64,000 nucleotides of DNA, from positions 1-64,000 of the forward strand of contig NZ_QIBY01000012.1 in the NCBI RefSeq assembly GCF_003725335.1, given 5' to 3'. The translations under genes were made by a program, and so were the position numbers. Positions 17,401-27,300 of this stretch are shown in pieces. Source of the stretch: Parvibacter caecicola (GTDB lineage Bacteria; Actinomycetota; Coriobacteriia; Coriobacteriales; Eggerthellaceae). Each line of letters starts with the position of its first letter. Within the stretch, counting starts at the first letter, position 1. The notes beneath the pieces were generated by a model, which ran no database searches, was not told the DNA's origin, and worked only from the letters and a program-made list of their open reading frames with translations.

Positions 17401-17808
17401 ATGTTGAGCGTATCCGTGCACAAGGACATCGGCGAGTACACCGAGAAGGTGGTGGGCAAGCTCTCCGCCCGCACGCTCGCCTGCACCGCAGGAGGGCTCG
17501 TCACGGCCGTGGCTGTCGCCGCAGTGGCGAACGTCGGCCTCGGCGTTTCCGTGGACGCCATGACGCTTCCCGTCATGGCGGCCTCCATGCCGTTCTGGCT
17601 GCTCGGCTTCTGGCGGCCGAAGGGCCTCGTTCCCGAGAAGTTCATGCCGCTGTTCGCAGAGCATGTCCTCGGCAATGGCAAGCTCGTCTATGCCACGGGC
17701 TCGCACCTAACGTCCATCGCCGGCCCCATCGGCTGCCCGAAGGTCGACCGTCGCGCGCGCCGCGCCTCCAAGCGGAAGGGGGCGGAGCGGCATGTCAAGG
17801 AACTCTAG
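17401..17808 (+). CDS. PrgI-family (VirB3-like) conjugation membrane protein
   Basis: A 135-residue protein: cytosolic start with the typical VHKDIGEYTEKVVGKLSART, paired hydrophobic segments at about 28-68 ending WLLGFWRP, then a basic tail (DRRARRASKRKG). This is the PrgI pattern, the Gram-positive counterpart of VirB3, normally encoded directly before VirB4, as here with a 17-bp overlap. Inner component of the transfer channel. Confidence 0.85.
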   Translation: MLSVSVHKDIGEYTEKVVGKLSARTLACTAGGLVTAVAVAAVANVGLGVSVDAMTLPVMAASMPFWLLGFWRPKGLVPEKFMPLFAEHVLGNGKLVYATGSHLTSIAGPIGCPKVDRRARRASKRKGAERHVKEL

Positions 17809-20299
17809 CAACCAGAACGAGCAGAAGGCTCTCGTGAGGCCCGGCTCGGCCCCCAAGCGCTCCAAGTCCCTGGGGCGCCGCATGGCGGAGCAGGAGCGCG
17901 AGCTCACCGACCAGATGGCGGAGAAGCGCAAGCGCCGCCGCGCGGCCCGAGACGTCTACGGGGCCGTGGGCTTCGACCTCATGTACGAGAACGGCATCGC
18001 GCAGGTCGAGGAAGGCCTGTTCAGCCAGACCCTCGCCTTCGACGACATCAGCTACCAGTCGGCGCGCGAGGAGGCGCAGCAGGCCATATTCAGCGGGTGG
18101 TGCCAGCTGTTCGACTACTTCGGCGCGGAAAGCTGCGTGCAGCTCGCCGTCGTGAACCGCCCCATCCCCGCCGACCTCATCGGCCGCAAGCGCTTCTTCG
18201 ACGCGAGCGACCCCGCGACGGCGGCCTATGCGGAGGAGTACAACCGCATCCTCAACGACAAGATGCGCGAGGGCGTGTCGAACCTCGTGCGCGAGCGCTA
18301 CCTCACGTTCTCCGTCGGTGCCGCGAGCATCGAGGAGGCCATCCCCAAGCTCGCCCGCATGAGGACCGACGCGGAGCAGACGCTCGCCAAGATGCGCAGC
18401 GCGAGCAGACCGCTTTCCGGCGAGGAACGGCTCGACGCCATCCACGGGCTTCTTCGTCCCGGCAAGCCCAACCTGTTCTCCTGGGAGGCGGTGGGCGCGA
18501 CCGGCGGCCTCACGAGCAAGGACCTCATCTGCCCGGCGTCCCTCGATTTCAAACCGGAGGGCTCGGGCACCTGCTTCAAGACCGAGGACACGTGGGGCCA
18601 GGTGCTCTCGATCAACCGCTTCGGAAGCGAGCTCTCGGACCGCTGCCTGGCCGACATCATCGACCTTCCCATCCCGCTCGCCATCTCCATCCACGTGCAG
18701 GCCATGGACAAGTCAAAAGCCGTCGCCTTCGTGAAGAAGCGCATCGCGTGGATGGACAAGGAGATAATCGACGAGCAGATGAGCGCGGTGAAGAAGGGCT
18801 ACGACTTCCAGATCCTCCCCTCCGAGCTCAAGTACTCCAAGGAGGAGGCCGAAGACCTCCTCGACCACCTGCAGAACCGCAACCAGCGCCTCTACGTCTA
18901 CACGGGCCTCGTCTACACCTACGCGTCCACGCGCGAGCAGCTGGACGACCAGGTGATGCAGATCGTATCGACCGCGCGCCGAAACTCCATCGAGGCCGAC
19001 GCGCTCGACTTCCGGCAGCGCGAGGGCCTGAACTCGGTGCTGCCGCTCGGGCACAACCACGTGGAGGTCTCCCGCATGATGACGACCGCGCAGGTCGCCA
19101 TACAGATGCCCTTCGCGACCCAGGAGCTCGCGCAGACGGGCGGCGGCTACTACGGTCAGAACAAGCAGTCCTCCAACCTCGTGCTCTGCAACCGCAAGCG
19201 CCTGGCGAGCCCCATGGGCTTCGTCGCGGGCAAGCCCGGAAGCGGCAAGTCGTTCTCCGTCAAGCGCGAGATTGAGAACACCATCCTCGCTTACCCCGAT
19301 GACGAGATCATCATCCTCGACCCCGCTGGCGAGTACTCGCCGGTGGTCGTCGCCAACGGAGGCGAGTCCATCAGGTTCGCGCCCGATTCGGACACCCACC
19401 TCAACCCCTTCGACCTGGCCGACGTGGCGCACCAGTCACCCTCGGCGCAGATGGCCTTCAAGATCGACGCCTTCCTGGCGCTGTCCTCCGCGACCATGGC
19501 GGAGGGGGCCGAGGGCCTTCCCGAGGCCGACAAGTCCATCATCAGCCGGTGCGTGGAGGCGGCCTACCGCGAGGCGGCCGAGACGGGGCGCGACCCGCTG
19601 CTCGGCGACTTCCACCGCATCCTGAAGGAGCAGCCCGAGCCGGAGGCCCGGGACATCGCGCTTCGCTACGAGCGCTACGTCGAAGGCGCGCTGTCGTTCT
19701 TCAACCATCCCTCAAACGTGGGCTTCGAGAGGCGCATCACCAACATCGACTTCAAGGACCTCTCCGAGAACATGCGCGCCTTCGGCATCATCGCCGTCCT
19801 TGAGAGCGTCCGAAACCGCATGTACTACAACTACGAGCGCGGCATCACGACCTGGCTCTACATCGACGAGGTGCAGTCGCTGTTCGGGCACCCCGCCATC
19901 ATCAGCTACTTCTCGAAATACTGGGCGGAGGGCCGCAAGTTCAACCTCATCGCCACGGGCATCACGCAGAACAGCGTCTACATGCTCGACCACGAGGAGG
20001 CCAGGAACATGGTGCTGAACTCCGACTTCGTGCTCTTGCACAAGCAGTCCCCGCTCGACCGCCGCGCCTGGGCAGAACTCCTCGACATGAGCGCCCAGGA
20101 GTCCTCCTACATCGACGAGTCCGTGCGCGCGGGAGAGGGGCTGCTCATCGCGGGCGGTGCCCGCGTCCCCTTGAAGGACGACTTCCCGAAGGGCAAGCTC
20201 TACGAGCTGTTCAACACCAAGCCGGAGGAGATAGCCGCCAAGAAGCGCGAGAGCGACTTCGCCAAGAGGGCCCGCCGCCGAAAGGGCGCTGACCAGTGA
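17792..20299 (+). CDS. VirB4/TraE-type conjugation ATPase
   Basis: An 835-residue protein. The N-terminal 430 residues match the VirB4 region that contacts the channel; the C-terminal half is a RecA-like ATPase with Walker A GKPGSGKSFSVKREI (about 480), Walker B EIIILDPAGEY and TWLYIDEVQSLF. It powers assembly of the type IV secretion apparatus. The ATG overlaps the PrgI gene end, and the stop overlaps the next start: tight coupling throughout this operon. Confidence 0.94.
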   Translation: MSRNSSNQNEQKALVRPGSAPKRSKSLGRRMAEQERELTDQMAEKRKRRRAARDVYGAVGFDLMYENGIAQVEEGLFSQTLAFDDISYQSAREEAQQAIFSGWCQLFDYFGAESCVQLAVVNRPIPADLIGRKRFFDASDPATAAYAEEYNRILNDKMREGVSNLVRERYLTFSVGAASIEEAIPKLARMRTDAEQTLAKMRSASRPLSGEERLDAIHGLLRPGKPNLFSWEAVGATGGLTSKDLICPASLDFKPEGSGTCFKTEDTWGQVLSINRFGSELSDRCLADIIDLPIPLAISIHVQAMDKSKAVAFVKKRIAWMDKEIIDEQMSAVKKGYDFQILPSELKYSKEEAEDLLDHLQNRNQRLYVYTGLVYTYASTREQLDDQVMQIVSTARRNSIEADALDFRQREGLNSVLPLGHNHVEVSRMMTTAQVAIQMPFATQELAQTGGGYYGQNKQSSNLVLCNRKRLASPMGFVAGKPGSGKSFSVKREIENTILAYPDDEIIILDPAGEYSPVVVANGGESIRFAPDSDTHLNPFDLADVAHQSPSAQMAFKIDAFLALSSATMAEGAEGLPEADKSIISRCVEAAYREAAETGRDPLLGDFHRILKEQPEPEARDIALRYERYVEGALSFFNHPSNVGFERRITNIDFKDLSENMRAFGIIAVLESVRNRMYYNYERGITTWLYIDEVQSLFGHPAIISYFSKYWAEGRKFNLIATGITQNSVYMLDHEEARNMVLNSDFVLLHKQSPLDRRAWAELLDMSAQESSYIDESVRAGEGLLIAGGARVPLKDDFPKGKLYELFNTKPEEIAAKKRESDFAKRARRRKGADQ

Positions 20300-21957
20300 C
20301 GCATCTAGCCAAGGGTGCGCAGGCGCCCGCCACGGCCACGGAAGCCGCCGTGTCCGCCAAGGAGGGCGCGGTCGATGCGGCCGAGGTCGCACGCGCGACG
20401 CGCACCGATGCGGTATCGGCCGGACTCGTCCGAAAGTCGGGCGACCGCAGGGCCGAGGGGCGCAAGCCCAAAGGCTCGAAGCCCTCCGTGAAGCAGAGCC
20501 GTTCCAAAGGCGAAGGGAAGGCCGGCTCCAAGGCCGCCGACGAACCCGCATCGCAAGAGGCGAAGTCGGCCCTCCAAGCGCGCAGGCACCTCGCCGCGCT
20601 CGCCGCCGATGCAGCGGCCGATGAGGCGGACGATGCCGACGAGCTTGAGGGGACGGGAGACGCCTACCGGGCTTCGAGGGCCGCGATCCACGCCGCCCGG
20701 CGCGGGAAGGCATCCGTCGCCAATCCCGAGAAGACCGTAGCTACCAAGGAAGCGGCTACGGAGGCCAAGACGACGGGGCGCATCGGCAAGGGCGCGGAGG
20801 CCAAGGCATCCGCGAAGAGGACGGCGGAGATGCGGCGCGCGCAGTCCCGCCGGACATGGCTGCGAGCCAGGACGGCTCGCGCCTCCGAGTCCGCAACCGC
20901 CGCAAAGGCCGCTGGGGAGGCTGCCAGGAAAGGCGCTGCCAAGACCCTCGCAGGAGCGGCCGCCTCCGCAGCAGGCCCCGTGGCAGGGGCGCTCTCGGGC
21001 GTCCTCTGCTTCGCGCTCGCAGCCTTGGTCGTCTCGCAGCTCATGAGCGCCATCTTCGGCTTCTGGAAGAGCGAGGCGGCCAAAGCGTCGCTCGACGGCC
21101 TGCCTCCCTACATCACGGTGGAGATGGTGGAGGCGGCCCTTGAGTGCCAGGAGAAGTACGGGCACCCCGCCGGATGCACGCTCGCCCAGATCATCTGCGA
21201 GAGCGGCGCGGGCGACCACCTCTCGCTCCTCGCGGAACGCGACAAGAACCTCTTCGGCATCAAGTGGGCCTCGTCCTTCCTCGGCTGCCCGGAGGTCGCG
21301 GGCAAGAGCTCGTGGGCCACCAACGAGGAGTACGGGGGCCAAGTGGTCGGCATCATGGCCGACTTCACCGTGTTCAAGGGGCACAGGGAGTGCATCGTGT
21401 TCAGGAGCCGCGTGCTCCTCGCCAACTCCCGATACGCGGGAAACATCCTCATCCAGCAGGCTATCGCCGAGAAGAGCTCCGACAAGATGGCGGAGGGCTT
21501 GAAGGACGCGGGCTACGCCACCTCGTCGGAGTACGTGGCATCCCTCAAATCGGCCATGGACGCCTACGGTCTGCGCCGCTTCGACGGCATGAGCCTTGAG
21601 GACTTCCGTTCCGGTGCGGCCAACGGCGACGCCATCGTGGCTGCCGCCGTGAGCCAGCTCGGAGTCCCTTATGTGTGGGGAGGCACGACGCCGGGCGTCG
21701 GCCTCGATTGCTCTGGGCTGACCCAGTACTGCTACGCGCAGGCGGGCATCTCCATCCCCAGGAACTCCGAGGACCAGGCCTCCGCAGGGCGGCGCGTGCC
21801 GCTCTCCGAGGCGAAGCCCGGGGACATCCTGTGGAGGCCCGGCCACGTCGCCATCTACGCGGGCGGCGACGAGTACATCCACGAGCCCCATACCGGGGAC
21901 GTTTGCAGGCGCGCGAGCGGCATCGCCTACTTCACGTGCGCCATCCGATTCCGATAG
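20296..21957 (+). CDS. Membrane-anchored peptidoglycan hydrolase (lysozyme-like + NlpC/P60)
   Basis: A 553-residue protein starting at GTG. Residues 1-220 are an unusual Ala/Lys/Arg/Glu-rich, low-complexity cytosolic region; one membrane segment at about 235-258; a glucosaminidase/lysozyme-like domain at about 275-415 (IICESGAGDHLSLLAERDKN, LFGIKW); a C-terminal NlpC/P60 domain with catalytic Cys in GLDCSGLTQYC and His in GHVAIYAGG. It is the VirB1/CwlT-type enzyme that opens the cell wall for the channel. The long basic-acidic N-terminus is not usual for this family. Confidence 0.9.
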   Translation: MTHLAKGAQAPATATEAAVSAKEGAVDAAEVARATRTDAVSAGLVRKSGDRRAEGRKPKGSKPSVKQSRSKGEGKAGSKAADEPASQEAKSALQARRHLAALAADAAADEADDADELEGTGDAYRASRAAIHAARRGKASVANPEKTVATKEAATEAKTTGRIGKGAEAKASAKRTAEMRRAQSRRTWLRARTARASESATAAKAAGEAARKGAAKTLAGAAASAAGPVAGALSGVLCFALAALVVSQLMSAIFGFWKSEAAKASLDGLPPYITVEMVEAALECQEKYGHPAGCTLAQIICESGAGDHLSLLAERDKNLFGIKWASSFLGCPEVAGKSSWATNEEYGGQVVGIMADFTVFKGHRECIVFRSRVLLANSRYAGNILIQQAIAEKSSDKMAEGLKDAGYATSSEYVASLKSAMDAYGLRRFDGMSLEDFRSGAANGDAIVAAAVSQLGVPYVWGGTTPGVGLDCSGLTQYCYAQAGISIPRNSEDQASAGRRVPLSEAKPGDILWRPGHVAIYAGGDEYIHEPHTGDVCRRASGIAYFTCAIRFR

Positions 21958-21970
21958 ACAAGGAGAGAAC

Positions 21971-22729
21971 ATGCAGAAGAAGAACAAGGTAATGCTCGCA
22001 GCGGCCATCGGGATGGTGGCCGTCATCATCGGCAGCACGGCGGTCCGCTGCTCGATCGCGCACACGGTCGAGGAGAGCGCGCAGAGCGAAGCGCAGGCGA
22101 CCGCCGAGAGCATCGTGCAGGATGCCGGCGGCGCCGATGCCGCAGGCACGGCATCCGCCACGGACACGTCCGAAGAGATAACGAAGATGCTCCAAGGCAA
22201 CGTATGGCAGGTCGAGGGCGCGCCCGAGAAGACCATCGAGTTCCGCGACCGCTCCTTCGTGGAGAGCGACGGATCATCGGTCAAGCTCACCGTGTTCGAC
22301 GCCAAGGAGGCCGGCGAGGGCAACGGCCAGAAGCACCTCGACATCGACTTCATGCGCGAGGGCGACCCCTACACCACCCCCGCCTCGATCATCGTGGAAG
22401 AGAGGGACGGCGTTCTCACCGTTGCAAGCGACGCCTTCGCAGCAGAATCCCGTTACGTCCAGGGCAAGCCCGCTGGCACAGCCGTGAGCGTGTCCGGGCT
22501 CGCCGAGCCCTACACGGGCCTCATCGACGGCAAGGCGGGCGAGCTCGCCTCGGCCGTCGGCTCCTGGTGCGCAGCGCACGCCCCCTCCGCCACCGCCGCT
22601 TCCTTCGACGGCGAGGTGTACCTGGACGTGCGCGGCGGGCGCGTGAGCGCGACCTTCCATCTGAACGACGCGGCCTCCACCATCGTCACGGCGGTGTACG
22701 AGAACGGCTCGTTCGCGGTGGCCGGATAG
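21971..22729 (+). CDS. Conjugation operon exported protein, function unknown
   Basis: A 252-residue protein: short basic start, one membrane segment or signal anchor (about 7-25), an Ala/Glu/Thr-rich stalk to residue 70, then two soluble parts (about 75-140 and 170-250) with alternating strand-like sequence. I recognise no family. AAGGAGAG precedes the ATG. Placed between the wall hydrolase and the TrbL-like channel, it may be an extracellular channel component filling the VirB8 position, which is a guess from position and topology. Confidence 0.75.
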   Translation: MQKKNKVMLAAAIGMVAVIIGSTAVRCSIAHTVEESAQSEAQATAESIVQDAGGADAAGTASATDTSEEITKMLQGNVWQVEGAPEKTIEFRDRSFVESDGSSVKLTVFDAKEAGEGNGQKHLDIDFMREGDPYTTPASIIVEERDGVLTVASDAFAAESRYVQGKPAGTAVSVSGLAEPYTGLIDGKAGELASAVGSWCAAHAPSATAASFDGEVYLDVRGGRVSATFHLNDAASTIVTAVYENGSFAVAG

Positions 22730-22739
22730 GCGGCGTCAC

Positions 22740-23741
22740 ATGACAGCGTTCCTCAAACAAGCCATGGCGAGCCGAGGGTTCGCCATGGCGTTCTCGGCGA
22801 CGGCCCTGCTGTGCGCGCTCATGCTCGCATGCCCGAACCTCGCCTTCGCCGACATCGCGGGCGACATCAACGCTTGGCTCTGCGGGATCCTCCGTGACAC
22901 CTGCAACTGGATATTCTCAAGCCAGGCCGACATGCTCAAGACCATCGGCGCGGGAGGGGTGCTCTCCTCCGGCTTCGACCAGATGCTCGGGCACGCGGGC
23001 ACCGTCACCATGTACGACCTCGTGCGCGGCGTGTGGCAGCACGCGATCCTGCCCATCGGCTGCGGGATGCTCTCTTTCGTGTTCACCGTGCAGCTCGTGA
23101 AGGTTTCGCAGAAGATGGACGGCAACGCCTCGATGCCCGGCGTGAAGGAGGTCGTGCTCATGCTCGTCTTCTTCGCGGTGTTCCTCTTCCTCATACAGAA
23201 CAGCTTCGACCTGATGGCGGCCATCTACGAGGTGGTGAAGCTCGCCATCGACCGCGTTGTGGGCCTGTTCGGAACCGGCATGCCGCTCGACCTGTCGGCA
23301 GTGTCCATCACCACGACCGACGACGACGTGGCGGCCCTCATCGCGATGCTCGTGGTGGCGCTCGTGTCCTGGCTCGTCGTCATCGTGGCCTACGTGGTCG
23401 CCCTCGTCGTGAGCTGGGCGCGCGCCATCCAGATCTACATCATGGCGGCTTTCAGCCCCATCCCACTCGCGCTCACCTCCCTCGACGAGACGCGCCAGAT
23501 GGGTATCGGGTACTTGAAGAACTTCCTCGCGGTGTGCCTGGCCGGGCTCATCATCCTTGTGCTGCTCGTGTCCTTCCCGATAGTGCTCGGGGGCCTCAAC
23601 GCCGCGAGCGCGGGCGTGCCGGTGGTCGATTCCATCGTCGGCGGCCTCTCGTATGCGCTGCAATACCTCGCCATGTGCGTTCTGCTCATCCTCTCGCTCG
23701 TGAAGAGCGGTTCTTGGGCGCGCGACATCATGGGAGGCTGA
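22740..23741 (+). CDS. TrbL/VirB6-like polytopic channel protein
   Basis: A 333-residue protein with a cleavable signal peptide (cut probably after LAFADI) followed by about six membrane segments, notably 130-160, 190-235, 255-290 and 300-320. This topology with an N-terminal signal is typical of the TrbL/CD1107 family in Gram-positive ICEs, the equivalent of VirB6, forming the inner-membrane pore for DNA. The start lies 10 bp after the preceding gene. Confidence 0.82.
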   Translation: MTAFLKQAMASRGFAMAFSATALLCALMLACPNLAFADIAGDINAWLCGILRDTCNWIFSSQADMLKTIGAGGVLSSGFDQMLGHAGTVTMYDLVRGVWQHAILPIGCGMLSFVFTVQLVKVSQKMDGNASMPGVKEVVLMLVFFAVFLFLIQNSFDLMAAIYEVVKLAIDRVVGLFGTGMPLDLSAVSITTTDDDVAALIAMLVVALVSWLVVIVAYVVALVVSWARAIQIYIMAAFSPIPLALTSLDETRQMGIGYLKNFLAVCLAGLIILVLLVSFPIVLGGLNAASAGVPVVDSIVGGLSYALQYLAMCVLLILSLVKSGSWARDIMGG

Positions 23742-23815
23742 CCTCCATGGGCGCCAGCGCGCGCGGCCCCTAGCGCGCAAGAGCAACCGCAAGACCGACC
23801 AACAAAGGATCGCAT

Positions 23816-23866
23816 GCGGCCCTTCCCCCGTTACCGGCGGCCGCTGCGCCAACGATGCAAAGGAGA
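23816..23866 (+). repeat. Structured leader copy 3: hairpin plus GATGCAAAGGAGA
   Basis: GCGGCC/GGCCGC hairpin (23816-23844) beginning GCGGCCCTTCCC like the copy at 17115, followed at 23854-23866 by the identical GATGCAAAGGAGA that carries the ribosome site of the gene at 23873. Two genes of one operon thus share a related 5' leader. Confidence 0.6.
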
Positions 23867-23872
23867 CAAGCT

Positions 23873-24376
23873 ATGGCAGAAGAGACTGCTACCCCCAAGA
23901 AGAACGTCTACATCTCGCTCCACGAGTCCTTCATCCACGAGGGCATCAAGTACACCGACAAGAAGACCGGCGAGGAGAAGACCTTCAACGTCGTGCGCCT
24001 GCCCAAGGACACCGTCATCGACGGCAAGGACGTGGGCGGCTGCGAGTTCAGCCCCCTCTACGTGAACCCCTCGAAGTTCCGCGGCGAGCACTGGCGCGAC
24101 ATCCCGCTTCTGGCCGACCGCGAGGTGCAACTGCGCCGCGACGTGCGCGACATCGAGGGCAATCCCATCGTCGGCGACGACGGCAAGCGTGAGAAGGAGG
24201 TCATCAAGGTTGCGCCCGACCAGATCAAGACGGCGCTCTCCGAGGCACGCAAGCGCTACGCGGCGGAGCACGCCAAGGACGACCGGGGGCTCGCCGAGCG
24301 CGCCGAGGGGGCCAAGGAGGCATCCGAGTCGATGGAGAAGGGCGCAGACCGCCCTTTGGACCGCGATGGCCGCTAG
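23873..24376 (+). CDS. ICE conserved soluble protein, function unknown
   Basis: A 167-residue acidic/basic soluble protein; ATG at 23873 chosen because AGGAGAC lies just upstream (an upstream ATG at 23855 falls inside the leader motif). Residues 8-75 look like a compact beta-rich domain (NVYISLHESFIHEGIKY, then FNVVRLPKDTVIDG), and the tail is a charged helix. No family recognised. Its leader resembles that of the pilin-like gene, suggesting that it is made in amounts similar to the transfer apparatus. Confidence 0.75.
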   Translation: MAEETATPKKNVYISLHESFIHEGIKYTDKKTGEEKTFNVVRLPKDTVIDGKDVGGCEFSPLYVNPSKFRGEHWRDIPLLADREVQLRRDVRDIEGNPIVGDDGKREKEVIKVAPDQIKTALSEARKRYAAEHAKDDRGLAERAEGAKEASESMEKGADRPLDRDGR

Positions 24377-24389
24377 AGGGGGCGATGTG

Positions 24390-27300
24390 ATGGAGATAAC
24401 CCGGAACGGCACGCCCGCCAGGGCGCTGCGCCTGCTGCTGGCGGCGGCGCTCGCCCTCGGCATGGTCGCGCCCGCTCTCGGCCTCGCGCCGGGCGAGGCC
24501 CACGCGGCCCAGGGCGCGACCCTCACCGTCGGCGACAAGATCCACTACGACGCCTACACCACCACCTGGTTCGAGGTGGACGGCCAGGCCGCCTGGTGCG
24601 GAAACCCCTCCAAGCTCACGCCGGATGCGGGCACCTACGAGAAATCGCCCCTCTCGACCATCAGCGGGCGCACCGAGGAGCTGGCGGCCGACATCTGGTT
24701 CTCCTACGGCTCGCCCGGCTTCGACGCCTCGCTGTGGCCGAGCCAGTGGTACGGGGGCGGCTCCATGACGCCCGACCGATACATGGCCCTCGCCCACATC
24801 CTCATGGCCGACACCTACTCCTCGGACGGCAACTACGCCATGTTCGGCTGCACCGAGGGGTTCCGCGACTGGGTGCGCTGGAACGTCATCGGCTTCGGCG
24901 ACGACGGGAGCCTCATCAACGACGACGCCACGGGCCGCAAGATCCTGCGCCGCGCGGGCGAGGTGCCCTCGAACTTCGAGCCCTTCATGCTCTACACCGG
25001 CTCCTCCACCCAGGTGATCCTCTCGTTCACCTACCACACCACCGTGAAGGTGTCGAAGTCGGCGGCCCGGTCCTGGGCGGCCGACGACCCCGACTACACG
25101 CTCGCGGGGGCGGTCTACGGCATCTACCGGACGCGGGCGGACGCCCAGGCCGACCGCAGCCGCCTGACGACGATAACCACCGACGCGAGCGGCGCGGGCG
25201 AGTCGGGCAGCCTCGGCGCCACCCGCGACACCTTCTACGCCAAGGAGGTGCGGGCCTCCGCCGGCTACGTGCTCGACGAGGGCATCTACGAGGTCGGCCC
25301 CGGCAACGACTACACGTTCTCCTCGGCCGAGCCTCCCATCACCGTGCGCCTCGTGCTGAAGAAGTTCGACGCCGAGACGGGGCACGGAAGCCCGCAGGGC
25401 GACGCCACCCTCGACGGGGCGCTCTACCAGGCGAGCTACAAGCGAGGCAGTGGCACCGAGTCGGTCAGAGGCGAGACGAACGGCGCCACCGTGGTGTTCG
25501 AGGGCATCCCGCTCGGCGACATCGAGGTGCGCGAGCTCGACCCGTCCGGCGGCTACCTGCTCGACCGCGACGCCCATCGCCTGCGCGTCACGGCGGCCGA
25601 CGCCCAGGGCGGCTCCGCCGTCATCGAGGTGCAGCCTACACGCGAGTTCGGCGAGAACCCGCAGCGCGGCGGCTTCATCGTCGGCAAAGGCGACGCGGAG
25701 CGCTACGAGCACGAGGACGGGGAGTTCTGGAACTACGCCCAGGGCGATGCGACCTTCGAAGGCGCGGAGTTCACGGTGTACAACCGCTCCGCCAACCCCG
25801 TCTGGTACGACGCGAACCACGACGGAAGGTTCCAGGCATCCGAGGAGTTCGCCGTGGGCTCTGCCATCATGACGATCGCAACCAGCTACAACGATTCTCT
25901 CGACGCATGGACGGCGACAACCGGCGCGCGTGCGCTCCCCTTCGGCACCTACGAGGTCGTGGAGACGAAGGCCCCCGCCGGATATGTGCGCGAGGGCATC
26001 TTGAGCCACATCGTCGAGATCCGCGAGGACGGCCAGTTCGACCAGCTCGTCGAGACCGACGGCATGCTGAACGAGGTCGCTCGCGGCGGCGTGCAGATCG
26101 AGAAGGACGACCTTGAGCTCGGTAAGAGCGAGGCCCTGGGCGGGGCCGGCCATTCCTCCCTCGGCGCCGACGGGTACCTCGGCAGCTCCCTTGAGGGCAT
26201 CCAGTTCACGATCGTGAACGCATCCGAGCACGGCGTCATGGTGGGCGATACCTACCGGCCCAAGGGCGCCATCGTGGCCGTGATCGAGACCGCCTGGAAC
26301 CCCGAGAAGGAAGCCTACACGGCCCAGACCGCATCCGACACGCTGCCCTACGGCACCTACACCATCGCGGAGACGGCGACCAACGACAGCTACCTGCTTA
26401 CCGACGGCGCTCCCCGCACCTTCGAGGTGCGCGAGGACGGCAGGACGGTCATATGCGACCGCGAGGGCGACGCCCTGCTCTGGCGCGACCAGGTCGTGCG
26501 CCACGACGCCCACCTGCAGAAGAAGGGATCCGTCACGGGCGGTAAGCTCGCGCACGTCCCCTTCCTCATCACGAACGTGACCACAGGCGAGGCGCATGTG
26601 GCCGTGACCGACCGCAACGGCATGCTGAACACCTCCTCCGAGTGGAGAAGCCGTCAGGATGCGGTGAACGCGAACGACAAGCTGCTCGACGAGGACTACA
26701 TCGACACTTCGGATGTGGTGGAGAACTCCGGCATCTGGTTCGGCCGGGGCGAGGACGGCTCCATGGCGGAGCCCGACGACAAGCTGGGCGCCCTTCCCTT
26801 CGGCGAGTACCGCATCCAGGAACTCCGCTGCGAGGCGAACGAGGGCTACGCGCTCTGGGAGGACACCTTCAACGTGAGCCGCGACACCACGGCCACCGGC
26901 TTCGACATCGACCTGGGCACCGTGGACGACCAGCCCATCCCGCTGCTCGCCACCGAGGCGACAGATGCGGCCGACGGAGACCACGCGCTTTCGCCCGAGG
27001 GCACCGTCACCGTCATCGACGAGGTGACCTACGCCAACCTCGTACCGGGCAAGACCTACACGGTCAAGGGAATCCTCATGGACAAGACGACGGCACGTCC
27101 GCTCATCGTGAACGGCTCCGAGGTCACGTCCGAGAAGGAGTTCGCCCCCATAGCGCCCTTCGGGTACGTGAAGATGGAGTTCACCTTCGACGCATCCGCG
27201 CTCGCGGGCAAGGAGATCGTCGCCTTCGAGAGCCTTGAGCGCGAGGGCATCGAGGTAGCGGCGCACGCGGACATCTACGACGAAGGGCAGACCGTGAAAG

